Notes: generated by a model from the letters alone, not told the origin. Positions 1-8,736 are shown, counted from the stretch's first letter. The stretch is DNA of 64,000 nucleotides from Plantibacter flavus (GCF_002024505.1 NZ_CP019402.1:2046001-2110000), one strand, 5' to 3'. Numbers and translations: made by a program.

Positions 1-231
1 AGAGTGACCTGGCTGCACGATCAGGCGGGCCACGGTTTCACCCTGGAGATCGACGGTACGCCGATCGCTCCGCAGGAGGTCGGGCGAGACGACGACCTGG
101 AGTGGGCGGAGTACCCGCTGACACCCACCAGCGCCGGGTGGGGTGTCCGGCGGTTCGCGCTCGTCGCGCAGCCGGATCGCGAGACCCCGCGGTGCACCGA
201 ACTCCGAGTGCTGACCGCAGAGGGCGCCTGA
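1..231 (+). CDS. C-terminal fragment of an unidentified protein
   Basis: The reading frame is open from the first base of the window and stops at TGA 229-231, so this is the 3' end of a gene that starts upstream. The visible 76 or so residues are hydrophilic, with no membrane segment and no motif I can name (fragments such as HGFTLEIDGT and WGVRRFALV look like beta-strand-rich carbohydrate-binding or C-terminal accessory domains). It lies 49 bases upstream of a LacI-type regulator on the same strand, which fits, but does not prove, a sugar-related enzyme. A GTG at position 4 exists but a start there is unlikely because nothing upstream can be seen. Function unknown. Confidence 0.55.
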   Translation, partial: RVTWLHDQAGHGFTLEIDGTPIAPQEVGRDDDLEWAEYPLTPTSAGWGVRRFALVAQPDRETPRCTELRVLTAEGA

Positions 232-280
232 CCACCGGTACCGGCGCACACAGCACCCCGGGATGCGGGAGCATGGAGCC

Positions 281-1291
281 ATGACGACGACGCCGGAGCG
301 GGACGATCTCAACGTGACGCTCGCGGACGTCGCCGCGAGGTCGGGATGCTCGGTGTCGCTCGTCTCCCGGGTGCTCGCCGGGAAGCGCCATGCATCCCCG
401 GACACCAGGGACCGCATCCTCGCTGCAGCGCACGACCTCGGCTACGACCGCGCAGCACAACGTCGCGGTCGACCTCGCTCGGTCCCGCGCCTGCTCGACC
501 TGGCGATGAGTCAGTGGGACGACCCCTGGGCGAACACGGTCGTGACGAGTGTGCGGCGGGCGGCCGCTGCGGCGAACTACGATCTGGTGCTCACGCCGGA
601 GAGCGAGTCGATGCTCGACGACTGGCCCAGTCGGGCACGTGCGCGGGGATCGGCCGGTGTCGTCGTGTGTCTCATCCGTCCCAATGTGTCCCAGCTCGAC
701 ATCCTCGCCTCGGCCAACATCCCCGTGGCGCTCCTCGATCCGCGTGCGGAGCCGGCGCGGAGCCTGCCGAGCGTCGGGTCCACCGACTGGCAGGGTGGCT
801 TCGACGCGGGTCGGCATCTCGCCCGGCGGGGGACACGTCGGTTCCTCATCATCACCGGCCGACCGAAGTACCGGTTCGGCCGTGCGAGGGAGGCCGGTTT
901 CCGAGCGGCGGTCGAACGGCACGCCGACGGGGCGACGGTCGAGGAGATCTCGTCGCCCTGGTCCTCGGAGAGTGCGTTCGTCTCCGTGCGCAAGCTGCTC
1001 AGGCAGGGCGGGCTCCCGATCGGCGTCTTCAGCTGCAACGACGAGATGGCCTACGGCGTCTACCGCGCCGCTGAGGAGCTCCAGCTCCGCATCCCCGACG
1101 ACATCAGGGTCGTCGGCTTCGACGACCTCCCGCAGTCCAGGTTGATGCCGCCGCCGATGACGACAGTGCGCCAGCCGATGCGCGCGATGGCCGCGCGTGC
1201 GGTCCAGCTCGTCCTCGAGGCGGAGCCCGGGACGGACCCCGGGGACCGCGCGGAGTTCCCGACCGAACTCATCGTCCGCGCCTCGAGCTGA
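281..1291 (+). CDS. LacI-family transcriptional regulator
   Basis: A 336-residue repressor-type protein. Residues about 12-58 form the LacI helix-turn-helix (VTLADVAARSGCSVSLVSRV followed by the hinge region LGYDRAAQ), and the rest is a periplasmic-binding-protein-like effector domain ending in GFDDLPQSRLMPPPMTTVRQP, the usual C-terminal subdomain signature of the family. I choose the ATG at 281 because GGGAG at 267-271 sits nine bases before it; the in-frame ATG at 263 has no such site. The ligand is probably a sugar, as in most of the family, but no transporter or sugar enzyme is adjacent except the unidentified fragment just upstream. It probably binds near its own promoter or that of the upstream gene. 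Confidence 0.9.
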   Translation: MTTTPERDDLNVTLADVAARSGCSVSLVSRVLAGKRHASPDTRDRILAAAHDLGYDRAAQRRGRPRSVPRLLDLAMSQWDDPWANTVVTSVRRAAAAANYDLVLTPESESMLDDWPSRARARGSAGVVVCLIRPNVSQLDILASANIPVALLDPRAEPARSLPSVGSTDWQGGFDAGRHLARRGTRRFLIITGRPKYRFGRAREAGFRAAVERHADGATVEEISSPWSSESAFVSVRKLLRQGGLPIGVFSCNDEMAYGVYRAAEELQLRIPDDIRVVGFDDLPQSRLMPPPMTTVRQPMRAMAARAVQLVLEAEPGTDPGDRAEFPTELIVRASS

Positions 1292-1321
1292 CGCGGACGC
1301 GGACGCGGGAGAATGGTCGCC

Positions 1322-2026
1322 ATGACGGGACCATCGGATACCGAAGACGTGTCGACCGAGTACTCGAGCGTGTCGGCGTGGATGCGGGCGCTCGGCACGG
1401 CGACCGGGAACCCCGGCGGCGGGGCCGCATCCGGACTCATGCTGGCGATCGCCGCCGGCCTCACCGCGATGGTCGCCGGCTACACCCGAACCACGCACGC
1501 CACCGAGGACGCGAGCGGGCGGGACTCGGCCGAGGCCGAGGCGACGATCGCCGCACTCCGCGCTCGCGCTGAGGCACGCTCCGAGCTGGCGCTGCGTCTG
1601 GCCGACGAGGACGCCCACGCCTCGCGAGCGTTCGGCAGCGCCTTCCGTCTACCGGCCGGCGTCGGACGCGACGAGGCGATCCGTGTTGCGTCCATCGAGG
1701 CGGCCGCGGCCTCGGCTCGGCTGGGCGAGCATGCCGTCGACGCGATCGACGATCTCGCCTGGCTGACCGAGCACGGCAACCCGGCGTTGATCGCCGACGT
1801 GGCGGTGGCGATCGGTGCACTCCGCGCGGCGATCACGGGAGCGCGGACCAACGTCAGCTTCGATCTCGGTTCGGTCCGCAGCGCACACGGCTCCCTCGAG
1901 GAGATCCGCGCCGAAGAGCCGCGCCTGTGGGAACTCGTCCCCGTGTTCGACCGCGCCCTCAAGCGGATCGACCGGCTCGCGGCGTCGATCGACCCCGAGG
2001 CCGCTCCCACCGACGCGGCGTCGTAG
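1322..2026 (+). CDS. cyclodeaminase/cyclohydrolase family protein (FTCD C-terminal-like)
   Basis: A 234-residue mostly helical protein resembling the stand-alone formiminotetrahydrofolate cyclodeaminase domain. The diagnostic N-terminal segment is WMRALGTATGNPGGGAASGL followed by a small-residue helix (AIAAGLTAMVAGYTRTT), the Gly-rich loop expected to contact the folate. The C-terminal half is a long Ala-rich helical bundle (TGARTNVSFDLGS is the most conserved-looking part). GGGAGA at 1307-1312 is nine bases before the ATG at 1322, so I prefer this to ATG 1313. No histidine-utilisation genes are visible nearby, so a true role in histidine or folate metabolism is only an inference from the family. 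Confidence 0.8.
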   Translation: MTGPSDTEDVSTEYSSVSAWMRALGTATGNPGGGAASGLMLAIAAGLTAMVAGYTRTTHATEDASGRDSAEAEATIAALRARAEARSELALRLADEDAHASRAFGSAFRLPAGVGRDEAIRVASIEAAAASARLGEHAVDAIDDLAWLTEHGNPALIADVAVAIGALRAAITGARTNVSFDLGSVRSAHGSLEEIRAEEPRLWELVPVFDRALKRIDRLAASIDPEAAPTDAAS

Positions 2027-2033
2027 CCGGTGG

Positions 2034-3041
2034 TCAGCGCCCGCCGGGGCGCGCAGCCGGGCCGCTCGGAACCCGGACGATCAGGGCGTGGTGCAGGTTC
2101 CTCAGCGAGACCGAGATCACCGAACCGTGCGAGTCGCCGTCCAGTTGGATCTCCTGCGGCTCCTCGAGTCTGAGATGCATCGTCCGCGCCTGTGCGTAGC
2201 TGATCGCGCGTGCCTTCGGCGAGAATCGTCCGACCAGTCGGCCGAACCGCGTGCGGTGCAGCATCCGGTTGAACGTCAGACGGTAACCGATGTTCCCCCA
2301 ACCCGGACCCTTGCCGGGGCGCAGCATGACGGCATCGAGGAGGCCGTCGTCCACGACGGCCTCCGGGAGCAGCAGGACCCCGCCGGTGAGCGTGCCGGAG
2401 TTCCCGACGATGATCGTATGCGCTCGGGCAGCCGCCTCCGGACGGTCGTCCAGTCGATAGTGCAGATCGAACTGCCGGTTGCCGATGATGCTCCGCGCGA
2501 TCGGATCGGAGTAGGCGAGCCAGCCGATCCGTCGCTTCAGCCGCTCATTGGTGTGGCCCGCCATGTGCGCGTCGAGGCCGATACCGGCCATGACGAGGAA
2601 GACCTCGTCCCGGTTCGTGCCGTCGCTGCGCCCGAGACTGACCTGACCGACGTCGACCACCTGGTCTCGCCCTGAACAGGCGATGTCGACCGACCGCTTG
2701 AGGTCGCCCAACGGCAGGCCGAGCGCGCGGGCGAAGAGGTTCCCCGTTCCGGCCGGGACCAGCCCGAGGGGGATGCCGGTGGAGGCGATGGCCTCGGCGG
2801 CGACCCGCAGTGTCCCATCGCCTCCTGCGACCAGGATGAACGAGGGTGCCGAGGCGATCGCGGCCGCGGACGCACCCCGGCCGTCGTCGTCGGCGCTCGT
2901 CTCGTGCCAGGTGGAGGGTGCCAGTCCGTGCGTCGATTCAGCGGCTGCGACGGCCGAGCGGAGGACCTCGATGTCGACCTTGGAGGGATTGACGACGACG
3001 GCTGCGCGTCGACGTCCGCGTTCGGCTGGTGCATCGTTCAC
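2034..3041 (-). CDS. diacylglycerol kinase-like lipid kinase (DAGK catalytic domain)
   Basis: A 335-residue soluble kinase of the YegS/DgkB/LCB5 type. The catalytic domain starts at residue 13 (AVVVNPSK) and contains the nucleotide-binding GGDGT at 73-77 (ILVAGGDGTLR) and the family motif PAGTGNLFARALG near 95-107; a beta-rich second domain follows with LTGGVLLLPEAVVDDGLLD and ends with the IQLDGD turn. Substrates are likely diacylglycerol or a related lipid, phosphorylated with ATP at the membrane face. The GTG at 3041 is chosen because no Shine-Dalgarno precedes it but TATCCT lies exactly seven bases upstream, the leaderless arrangement seen repeatedly in this window. An upstream in-frame extension of the ORF has no homology-like content. 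Confidence 0.88.
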   Translation of the reverse strand: MNDAPAERGRRRAAVVVNPSKVDIEVLRSAVAAAESTHGLAPSTWHETSADDDGRGASAAAIASAPSFILVAGGDGTLRVAAEAIASTGIPLGLVPAGTGNLFARALGLPLGDLKRSVDIACSGRDQVVDVGQVSLGRSDGTNRDEVFLVMAGIGLDAHMAGHTNERLKRRIGWLAYSDPIARSIIGNRQFDLHYRLDDRPEAAARAHTIIVGNSGTLTGGVLLLPEAVVDDGLLDAVMLRPGKGPGWGNIGYRLTFNRMLHRTRFGRLVGRFSPKARAISYAQARTMHLRLEEPQEIQLDGDSHGSVISVSLRNLHHALIVRVPSGPAARPGGR

Positions 3042-3048
3042 AGCGTCA

Positions 3049-3054
3049 AGGATA
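3049..3054 (-). promoter_or_regulatory. -10 element of the lipid kinase gene (leaderless)
   Basis: TATCCT on the minus strand, seven bases before the GTG at 3041; there is no ribosome binding site between them, so transcription probably begins at the start codon. Confidence 0.55.
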
Positions 3055-3120
3055 GGAGGCACCGGCTCGGAACCAGCGGTGGACGCGAGCCGTGCCGCGG
3101 GTTCGTGAGACGCTTGCCCC

Positions 3121-3543
3121 ATGGACCTCGAGGTGTCGCCCGGACTGACGATCCCAGCAGCCGAGCTGCAGTGGCGTTTCTCCCGGTCGTCCGGCCCGGG
3201 CGGACAGCACGTGAACACCTCCGACAGCCGTGTCCAATTGACATGGAGTGTGGCAGAGTCGGCCGTCCTCACCGACGAGCAACGAGACCGACTGCTCGAG
3301 CGGCTCGACGCTCGGCTGGTCGGCGGAGCCATCACCGTGACCGTCTCCCGCGAGCGATCGCAGCTCCGGAACCGCGAACTCGCACTCGAAGCGCTCGCGA
3401 CGCGCATCAGGTCGGCCCTCGCGCCGCCGGCGCCGACGCGCCGGTCCACGCGTCCGACCCGCGGATCGGCGCGACGCCACCTCGCCGCGAAACAGCAGCG
3501 GAGCGCCACCAAACAGCAACGACGACGTCCCTCCGACGACTAG
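3121..3543 (+). CDS. arfB: peptidyl-tRNA hydrolase ArfB (ribosome rescue factor)
   Basis: A 140-residue protein with the release-factor catalytic loop GPGGQHVNT (GGQ at residues 27-29) followed by SRVQLTW and the SRERSQLRNRELAL segment typical of the ArfB/YaeJ/ICT1 family. The C-terminal 35 residues are strongly basic (RRHLAAKQQRSATKQQRRR), the tail that enters the empty mRNA channel of stalled ribosomes. It lacks the codon-recognition domains of RF1 or RF2, which excludes those. It would release nascent chains from non-stop complexes without a stop codon. The ATG at 3121 is six bases after GACGCT, a weak leaderless-type -10; it diverges from the lipid kinase gene with 79 bases between starts. 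Confidence 0.93.
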   Translation: MDLEVSPGLTIPAAELQWRFSRSSGPGGQHVNTSDSRVQLTWSVAESAVLTDEQRDRLLERLDARLVGGAITVTVSRERSQLRNRELALEALATRIRSALAPPAPTRRSTRPTRGSARRHLAAKQQRSATKQQRRRPSDD

Positions 3544-3654
3544 CGGGTCACCACGTCGCCTCCCGCAAGGGCGTGCGTCGGACGGTCCGGTCCATTAGCG
3601 TTCCCGGAGAGCGCACCCGTCGACGCCGTCGTCGTGCGCGAACGGAGGAACACC

Positions 3655-4641
3655 ATGCGCATCGTCGTCATCGGAGGGACCGGCCACATCGGCACCTTCC
3701 TCGTCCCGCGACTCGTCCGGGCCGGCCACGAGGTCGTGAGCGTGAGCCGCGGCGATCGTTCGCCGTACACGGAGGTTCCCGAGTGGGACCAGGTCGAGCG
3801 GGTCCGGGCCGATCGGGAGGCCGAGGACCGGGACGGTGTCTTCGCACGACGCATCGCGGATCTCGGTCCGGACGTCGTCATCGATCTGGTCTGCTTCACG
3901 GTCGCCTCGGCGACGGCACTCGTCGAGGGGCTGCGCGGCAACACGGGCCAGCTGCTCCACTGCGGATCGATCTGGCGCTACGGTCCCAGCGCGTCCGTCC
4001 CCATCGTCGAGGGCTCCGGGACGGCGCCGTTCGGCGACTACGGTGTCCAGAAGGATCAGATCGCCCGACTGCTCCAGCAGGAGAGCGCCGACGGAGGACT
4101 GGTGACGACCTCCCTGCATCCCGGGCACATCGTCGGACCGGGGTGGGCGCCCATCAACCCGCTCGGCAACCTCGACCTCGGGGTCTGGCGGACCCTCGCA
4201 CTCGGTTCACCGCTGCGCATCCCCGGACTCGGTGCCGAGCTGCTGCACCACGTGCACGCCGACGACGTCGCGCAGGCCTTCGAGCTCGCCGTCGCGAACC
4301 GGGATCGTGTCGCCGGCGAGGATCTCAACGTGACCTCGGCCGCCGCGGTGACCGTCCGCGGCTACGCCGAGGTCGTCGCCGGCTGGTTCGGACGCTCGGC
4401 TGAGCTCAAGTCGGTGACCTGGGAGCATTTCCGAGCAGAGACACCGAAGGAGCACGCCGACACCACCTGGGAGCACCTGGTGCGGAGCCATTGCGCGTCG
4501 ATCGACAAGGCACGGTCGCTGCTCGGATACGAGCCCGCCTACACCTCGACGGAGGCGGTCCTCGAGTCCGTCCGTTCGCTCGTCGCCCGCGGGGAGTTGG
4601 ACGTGCCCGAACCACGAGCAGCCCTGAACACGAGCCGCTGA
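3655..4641 (+). CDS. NAD-dependent epimerase/dehydratase (extended SDR)
   Basis: A 328-residue protein with an N-terminal Rossmann fold (MRIVVIGGTGHIGTFLV, GGTGHIG at residues 7-13) and the extended-SDR substrate half ending in DKARSLLGYEPAYTSTEAV. The catalytic region is atypical: where YxxxK is expected the sequence reads DYGVQKDQIAR, which still gives Tyr and Lys four apart. The HPGHIVGPGW and HVHADDVAQAFELAV segments match sugar-nucleotide epimerase or isoflavone-reductase-like enzymes. The substrate cannot be told. GGAGG at 3644-3648 is six bases before the ATG at 3655. It stands alone between two genes of the opposite or unrelated type. Confidence 0.85.
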   Translation: MRIVVIGGTGHIGTFLVPRLVRAGHEVVSVSRGDRSPYTEVPEWDQVERVRADREAEDRDGVFARRIADLGPDVVIDLVCFTVASATALVEGLRGNTGQLLHCGSIWRYGPSASVPIVEGSGTAPFGDYGVQKDQIARLLQQESADGGLVTTSLHPGHIVGPGWAPINPLGNLDLGVWRTLALGSPLRIPGLGAELLHHVHADDVAQAFELAVANRDRVAGEDLNVTSAAAVTVRGYAEVVAGWFGRSAELKSVTWEHFRAETPKEHADTTWEHLVRSHCASIDKARSLLGYEPAYTSTEAVLESVRSLVARGELDVPEPRAALNTSR

Positions 4642-4653
4642 CGACGCGATCCT

Positions 4654-5985
4654 TCAGGTGGCGTGCAACGAGCTCCGGAGTCCGTGCGGTGCGTCGACTT
4701 TCGGACGCTGCAGGATCCCGCGGCGTCGGAGGATCGGCACGAGTTCGTCGAGCATGCGGTGCACCGTCACCGGGTGGAGGTCGCCCGAGAAGATGAACCC
4801 GTCGTTGTCCGCCTCACTGCCGGCGCGTTCGATGTGGTCGGCCACCTCAGCCGCCGTGCCGACGACACCGCTGCCGTCGGTGATCCGCCCGAGTCGTGCC
4901 TTCGGCACGAGCAGCTCCCGGAGCGTCGCCGCCGCGAAGGACTCGTGCTGGCCGCGCAACGCGTCGAGGCTGCCGCGCGACACGTGGTCGCCGAAGACGG
5001 ACGGGTCCACCGGTCGGTCGAGGTCGAGCGCGGTGAGGTCCGTCTCCAGGTCGCTCGACCACGCGAGTGCGACGGAGCGCAGGGTCTCATCGTCCGGCTG
5101 TTCCGAGGCGGCGACGAGACGGTCGGCCTCGGCACTGCTCGACACGATGACGGGCTTGAACACGAACAGGATCGCGGGAGGGGTGTCCCGACCGACGGCA
5201 GCCGACGCGTCGAGGACCCGCCTCCGGTACGCACGGAGGCTCGCGATGTCGAGCGGTGCGAGGGCGAGCTGGACGTCCGACTGTCGTCCGGTGAAGGCGA
5301 GCCCTCGCGGCGAAGAGCCCGGCGACACGATGACGGGCTCCCCACCGGAGTCCTCGTCGAAGGGCAGGGCGTTGAGCGGCCCGTCGAAGTCGTAGTGTGC
5401 GCCGCGATGCTCGACGCGGTCGAGGTGGCGGCCGTCGGCGAAGCGTCCGGAGGCGGTGTCACCCACGTACGCGCCAGGTCGCCAGCTCCGCCAGAGCGCG
5501 CGCACGCCGTCCAGCCACTCCTCCGCCCGCTCATAGGCGATGTCGTGCGGCACGACCGGCTCGCCGAAGTGACGGCTGCTGCCGACGTCGGTCACCACGT
5601 TCACCCCGAACCGTCCGCGACTGAGGTGCTGCAGGGTCGCGAACTGCCGTGCCGCCTGGTACGGCGGCAGTTGCAACGGGTTCACGGTCGGGATGATGCC
5701 GATGCGCTCCGTCACCGCGAAGAGGAACGGGGCGAGGCTCAGCGGGTCGTGCTTCGGCCCGCCGTAGGCGCCGCGGATGCGGAGGTCGAGTGTCTCGGGG
5801 TTCCCCAGCGAGAGGGCGTCCTCGATGATCAGGAGGTCCAGGCCCGCCTGCTCGAGCTCGCGCACGGCCTGCTGGTAAAGAGCAGGTTCCTGCCAGCGGT
5901 AGTCCCAGTCGAGGTACGGGTGCCCCCAACCGTGCGGACCGAACCCACGTGACAGGAACCAGCCGAAGCGTTGCCGGGCACTCAC
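4654..5985 (-). CDS. NtaA/DmoA/DszA-type LLM flavin-dependent monooxygenase
   Basis: A 443-residue luciferase-like monooxygenase. The order of motifs (DLLIIEDALSLGNPETLD, LAPFLFAVTERIGIIPTVNP, LSRGRFGVNVVTDVGSSRHF) is that of the NtaA/SnaA/DszA/DmoA clade, two-component enzymes that use FMNH2 from a separate reductase to oxidise chelators or organosulfur compounds. No flavin reductase is in view. Its GTG start at 5985 overlaps the TGA stop of the upstream sulfhydrylase (GTGA), so the two are translationally coupled. From that pairing I infer a sulfur substrate, for example release of a thiol or sulfide that the neighbour then fixes. The substrate itself is not readable from sequence. Confidence 0.85.
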   Translation of the reverse strand: MSARQRFGWFLSRGFGPHGWGHPYLDWDYRWQEPALYQQAVRELEQAGLDLLIIEDALSLGNPETLDLRIRGAYGGPKHDPLSLAPFLFAVTERIGIIPTVNPLQLPPYQAARQFATLQHLSRGRFGVNVVTDVGSSRHFGEPVVPHDIAYERAEEWLDGVRALWRSWRPGAYVGDTASGRFADGRHLDRVEHRGAHYDFDGPLNALPFDEDSGGEPVIVSPGSSPRGLAFTGRQSDVQLALAPLDIASLRAYRRRVLDASAAVGRDTPPAILFVFKPVIVSSSAEADRLVAASEQPDDETLRSVALAWSSDLETDLTALDLDRPVDPSVFGDHVSRGSLDALRGQHESFAAATLRELLVPKARLGRITDGSGVVGTAAEVADHIERAGSEADNDGFIFSGDLHPVTVHRMLDELVPILRRRGILQRPKVDAPHGLRSSLHAT

Positions 5986-7337
5986 GCGGCGACCGCCTCG
6001 TCCGCCGTGACGGCCGCGCCGGAGCTCGTCGACGGTTCCCGGACCGGGAGGGCGTCGAACGCCGAGGCGAGGTCCGCGATGAGGTCGGCCGCGTCTTCGA
6101 TGCCGACGGAGATCCGCACGAGTCCTTGGCCGATGCCGCTCGCCGCGAGCTGCTCGGCCGAACGCTGGGCGTGCGTGGTCGAGGCCGGGTGGAGGATCAG
6201 CGACCGGACGTCGCCCAGATTCGTCATCCGCGTGAACAAGCCGACGTGGTCGATGACCGTCCGTGCTGCGTCCCGTCCGCCGTGCAGGGTGAACGAGAAC
6301 ACCGATCCCTGTCCATCCGGCAGATACCGGTCCGCCAGGCCGCGGAACGGACTGTCGCTGAGCCCCGAGTAGTCGACCGAGGCCACTTCGGTCCGTCCCG
6401 CCAGCCACGTCGCGAGGGCGAGGGCGTTCTCGCTCTGCCGTTGGACGCGGAGTGACAGCGTCTCGATGCCCTGTGCGATCAGGAACGCGTTGAACGGCGA
6501 CGGCGTCGGGCCGAGACGCAGCGCGACCGATGCCCGTGCGTAGGCTGCCAGCGCTGCACGCCCGTCCGCCTCGACGTGGCTGAGCCCGCCGAGCGCGGCG
6601 ACCGGTGAGGTGAGGTGACGATAGCGGTCCGCGTGAGCGGTCCAGTCGAACGTGCCGCCGTCGACGACGACCCCGCCGAGAACGGTGCCGTGCCCCGCCA
6701 GGAACTTGCTGGCCGAGTGGACGACGATGTCGGCGCCGTGCTCGATGGGACGCAGGAGGTAGGGCGTGGCGAAGGTGTTGTCGACGACGAGCGGGACCCC
6801 GTGCGCATGGGCGACGTCGGCGACGAGACGGAGATCCGTGAGGTCGTTGCGTGGGTTCGGAATGGACTCGACGAAGATCGCGCGCGTCCCGGGTCGGATG
6901 GCACGCGCCCAGGCGTCGGCGTCGAGCGGATCGGAGACCTCGCTCGTGGTGATACCCAGCCGACCGAAGTTCTCCGTGAAGAGGCTGCGCGAGCCCTCGT
7001 ACAGACTCGGCGCGGTGAGCAGGTGGTCGCCGGCCTCGAGCAGGGAGAGCAGGGCGACGCCGACGGCCGCCTGTCCGGAGCCGAGGAGCAGCGCGTCCAC
7101 ACCACCCTCCAGGGCGGCGAGACGGCGCTCGACGGCGTCGATCGTCGGATTGCCGACCCGGCTGTAGCTGTAGCCACCAGGGTCCGGACCGAACCGCTGC
7201 TCCGCCTCGTCGAAGTCCGCGAACACGAACCCGGCACTCGCGTAGATCGGCAGAGCCCGCGGCTGGAGCGGCGCATCGGGTGCGCCACCGGCGTGCAGCT
7301 GTCGGGTGCTGAAGCCCCCTCGATCCCGCTCGTGCAT
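5982..7337 (-). CDS. metY: O-acetylhomoserine sulfhydrylase (MetY-type)
   Basis: A 451-residue Cys/Met-metabolism PLP enzyme. The family signatures are YSYSRVGNPTIDAVERRLAA (54-73), the cofactor-stacking GSGQAAVG loop, VVDNTFATPYLLRPIEHGAD (184-203) and the Schiff-base lysine K211 in HSASKFLAGHGT. Length and the SASKF context fit O-acetylhomoserine aminocarboxypropyltransferase, which makes homocysteine from O-acetylhomoserine and sulfide, or methionine directly if methanethiol is supplied. GAGAGGA lies about ten bases before the ATG at 7337. It is the first gene of a two-gene operon with the downstream flavin monooxygenase. A TAGAGT hexamer lies about 50 bases upstream on the minus strand. 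Cystathionine-gamma synthase is a less likely alternative. Confidence 0.88.
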   Translation of the reverse strand: MHERDRGGFSTRQLHAGGAPDAPLQPRALPIYASAGFVFADFDEAEQRFGPDPGGYSYSRVGNPTIDAVERRLAALEGGVDALLLGSGQAAVGVALLSLLEAGDHLLTAPSLYEGSRSLFTENFGRLGITTSEVSDPLDADAWARAIRPGTRAIFVESIPNPRNDLTDLRLVADVAHAHGVPLVVDNTFATPYLLRPIEHGADIVVHSASKFLAGHGTVLGGVVVDGGTFDWTAHADRYRHLTSPVAALGGLSHVEADGRAALAAYARASVALRLGPTPSPFNAFLIAQGIETLSLRVQRQSENALALATWLAGRTEVASVDYSGLSDSPFRGLADRYLPDGQGSVFSFTLHGGRDAARTVIDHVGLFTRMTNLGDVRSLILHPASTTHAQRSAEQLAASGIGQGLVRISVGIEDAADLIADLASAFDALPVREPSTSSGAAVTADEAVAA

Positions 7338-7548
7338 CGCCTCGTCCTCTCCGTCAGCCCGGCCGTCGTCGACGCCCCGGCGTCGGTGACAGGCACTCTA
7401 CGGTCGGGATCGGGGCGGGCGCAGGTGACGACGACATGTGCGGACACAATCGGTCGGCGACGCAGCCGTCGGGAGAGGCCCCGTACCCTGGAGAGACGTC
7501 GGCCGCGCACACGGTGACCGGCGCCGACGGATCGGACGAGGGGGAACC

Positions 7549-8208
7549 GTGAAAGCACTCATCGCATCGGGGAGCGGTCGGTATGCGGATCCGTGGCACC
7601 CGTACGCGCGCACGAGCCCGCTCATCGCGGAGGTCCTGGAGACGGCCGGCTTCGCGGTCGAGATCGACGAGGACGTCGATCGTGCGATGACGCGACTCGA
7701 GGGCGTGGAGCTCCTGGTGGTCAACGCAGGCGACCCGTGGCGGTCCGAGGACCAGGGTCGAGCGCCCGCTGCCGCCATCGACGGTTTCGCGGAGGCGCTG
7801 GGTCGGGGGATCGGTGTCCTCGCGATGCATGCGGCGCTCGCCTCGCTGCGGGACTACCCGGACTGGGCGCCGACGATCGGGGCGCTGTGGCTGCCCGGCG
7901 TGTCCTGGCATCCGCCGATGGGCCCGACCGTCGTCCGCGGCCTGGCGTCGCCCGACGGCGCGGCGCTCGGCGACATCCCCGTGGACGACGAACAGTACCT
8001 GCGGCTGCAACCCGTCGGTCGGAGCACCACCGTCGCCGAGCACGAGGTCGACGGCGAGCGGTTCCCTGCGGTGTGGGTCCGCGAGGTGGGGCCTTCGCGC
8101 GTCGCCGTCGACGCACTCGGACACGACGAGCGGTCCTACGCCTCGGCGGAGCACCGTGCACTGCTCGCGACGCTGGCACGGTGGGTGGCCCGGGCGCCGT
8201 CTGCGTGA
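7549..8208 (+). CDS. ThuA-like domain protein
   Basis: A 219-residue single-domain protein of the trehalose-utilisation ThuA fold, a class-I glutamine-amidotransferase-like alpha/beta fold. Visible markers are the N-terminal MKALIASGSGRYADPWHPY, the strand VELLVVNAGD, and the segment IGVLAMHAALASLRDYPDW, where amidotransferases have the nucleophile elbow; no catalytic Cys is there. The central loop LPGVSWHPPMGPTVV and DEQYLRL are usual in ThuA. The GTG at 7549 is taken because GAGGGGG ends five bases before it; the longer in-frame ORF from 7438 has no homology. ThuA-like proteins are usually linked to sugar oxidation, but nothing here confirms that. Confidence 0.75.
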   Translation: MKALIASGSGRYADPWHPYARTSPLIAEVLETAGFAVEIDEDVDRAMTRLEGVELLVVNAGDPWRSEDQGRAPAAAIDGFAEALGRGIGVLAMHAALASLRDYPDWAPTIGALWLPGVSWHPPMGPTVVRGLASPDGAALGDIPVDDEQYLRLQPVGRSTTVAEHEVDGERFPAVWVREVGPSRVAVDALGHDERSYASAEHRALLATLARWVARAPSA

Positions 8209-8385
8209 TCCGTCACGGATCCTCGATCGGCTTCGTCTGTGTCGTGACCCTCGTCGGCGCAAGCCCCCGTCGAACGGGAGTCGCCTCCCGCGACCGGGTC
8301 TATGCTCCTGTTCGGGGCTGCGAGCGACCATGACGGCCGGATGCGGCCCTCGTCAGGAATCGGAACCTCGAGAAAGCCGCACCAC

Positions 8386-8736
8386 GTGTCACAGGACCTC
8401 ATGTCACCCGAGAACAACGTCCAGCGCATCATGCGCACCGGAACCGTCTGGTTCGGCGTCGCGGTCGGGAGCACCGCGATCGTCCTTGGGCTCCTCCTCA
8501 GCTCAGGTTGGCGACCGGCGGTCCTCGCCGAGGGACTCCGCGTGGTCTGGTGGTGCTGCTCGGTCATCGTGGGTTTGAGCATCGGTCTGCTCGGCTGGTC
8601 CGGGTGTCCGATCCTGGAGGTGGACGTCCCGACGGCGTCCCGGAACAAGTCGTTGACCATGCAGCTCGGAACGATGCTCTTCATCCTCGGGAGCATCGGC
8701 GCCATGTTCACCGTGCTGGCCGGCTCGCCGAGCTGA
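8386..8736 (+). CDS. small integral membrane protein of unknown function
   Basis: A 116-residue protein with three predicted membrane segments: GTVWFGVAVGSTAIVLGLLL, VVWWCCSVIVGLSIGLLGW and LTMQLGTMLFILGSIGAMFT. The two cysteines in the second helix and a proline-containing linker between helices two and three are the only other marks. I take the GTG at 8386 because GAGAAAG lies nine bases upstream; the ATG at 8401 is a possible alternative with a poor site. I do not recognise a family. It stands alone between a ThuA-like gene and an LLM monooxygenase. Confidence 0.6.
   Translation: MSQDLMSPENNVQRIMRTGTVWFGVAVGSTAIVLGLLLSSGWRPAVLAEGLRVVWWCCSVIVGLSIGLLGWSGCPILEVDVPTASRNKSLTMQLGTMLFILGSIGAMFTVLAGSPS

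Noticed and set aside
4..231. A complete small gene at the left edge starting with GTG at 4
   Set aside because: The frame is open to the edge and the first residues look like the inside of a domain, so it is better read as a truncated C-terminus.
2904..4403. A 499-codon plus-strand frame across arfB and the epimerase
   Set aside because: Arg/Gly/Pro-rich shadow overlapping two recognised genes in other frames.
7338..7548. SAM riboswitch or cysteine-responsive leader upstream of metY
   Set aside because: No conserved S-box elements or Cys-rich uORF could be found in the 211-base region; only a TAGAGT hexamer and ordinary GC-rich sequence.
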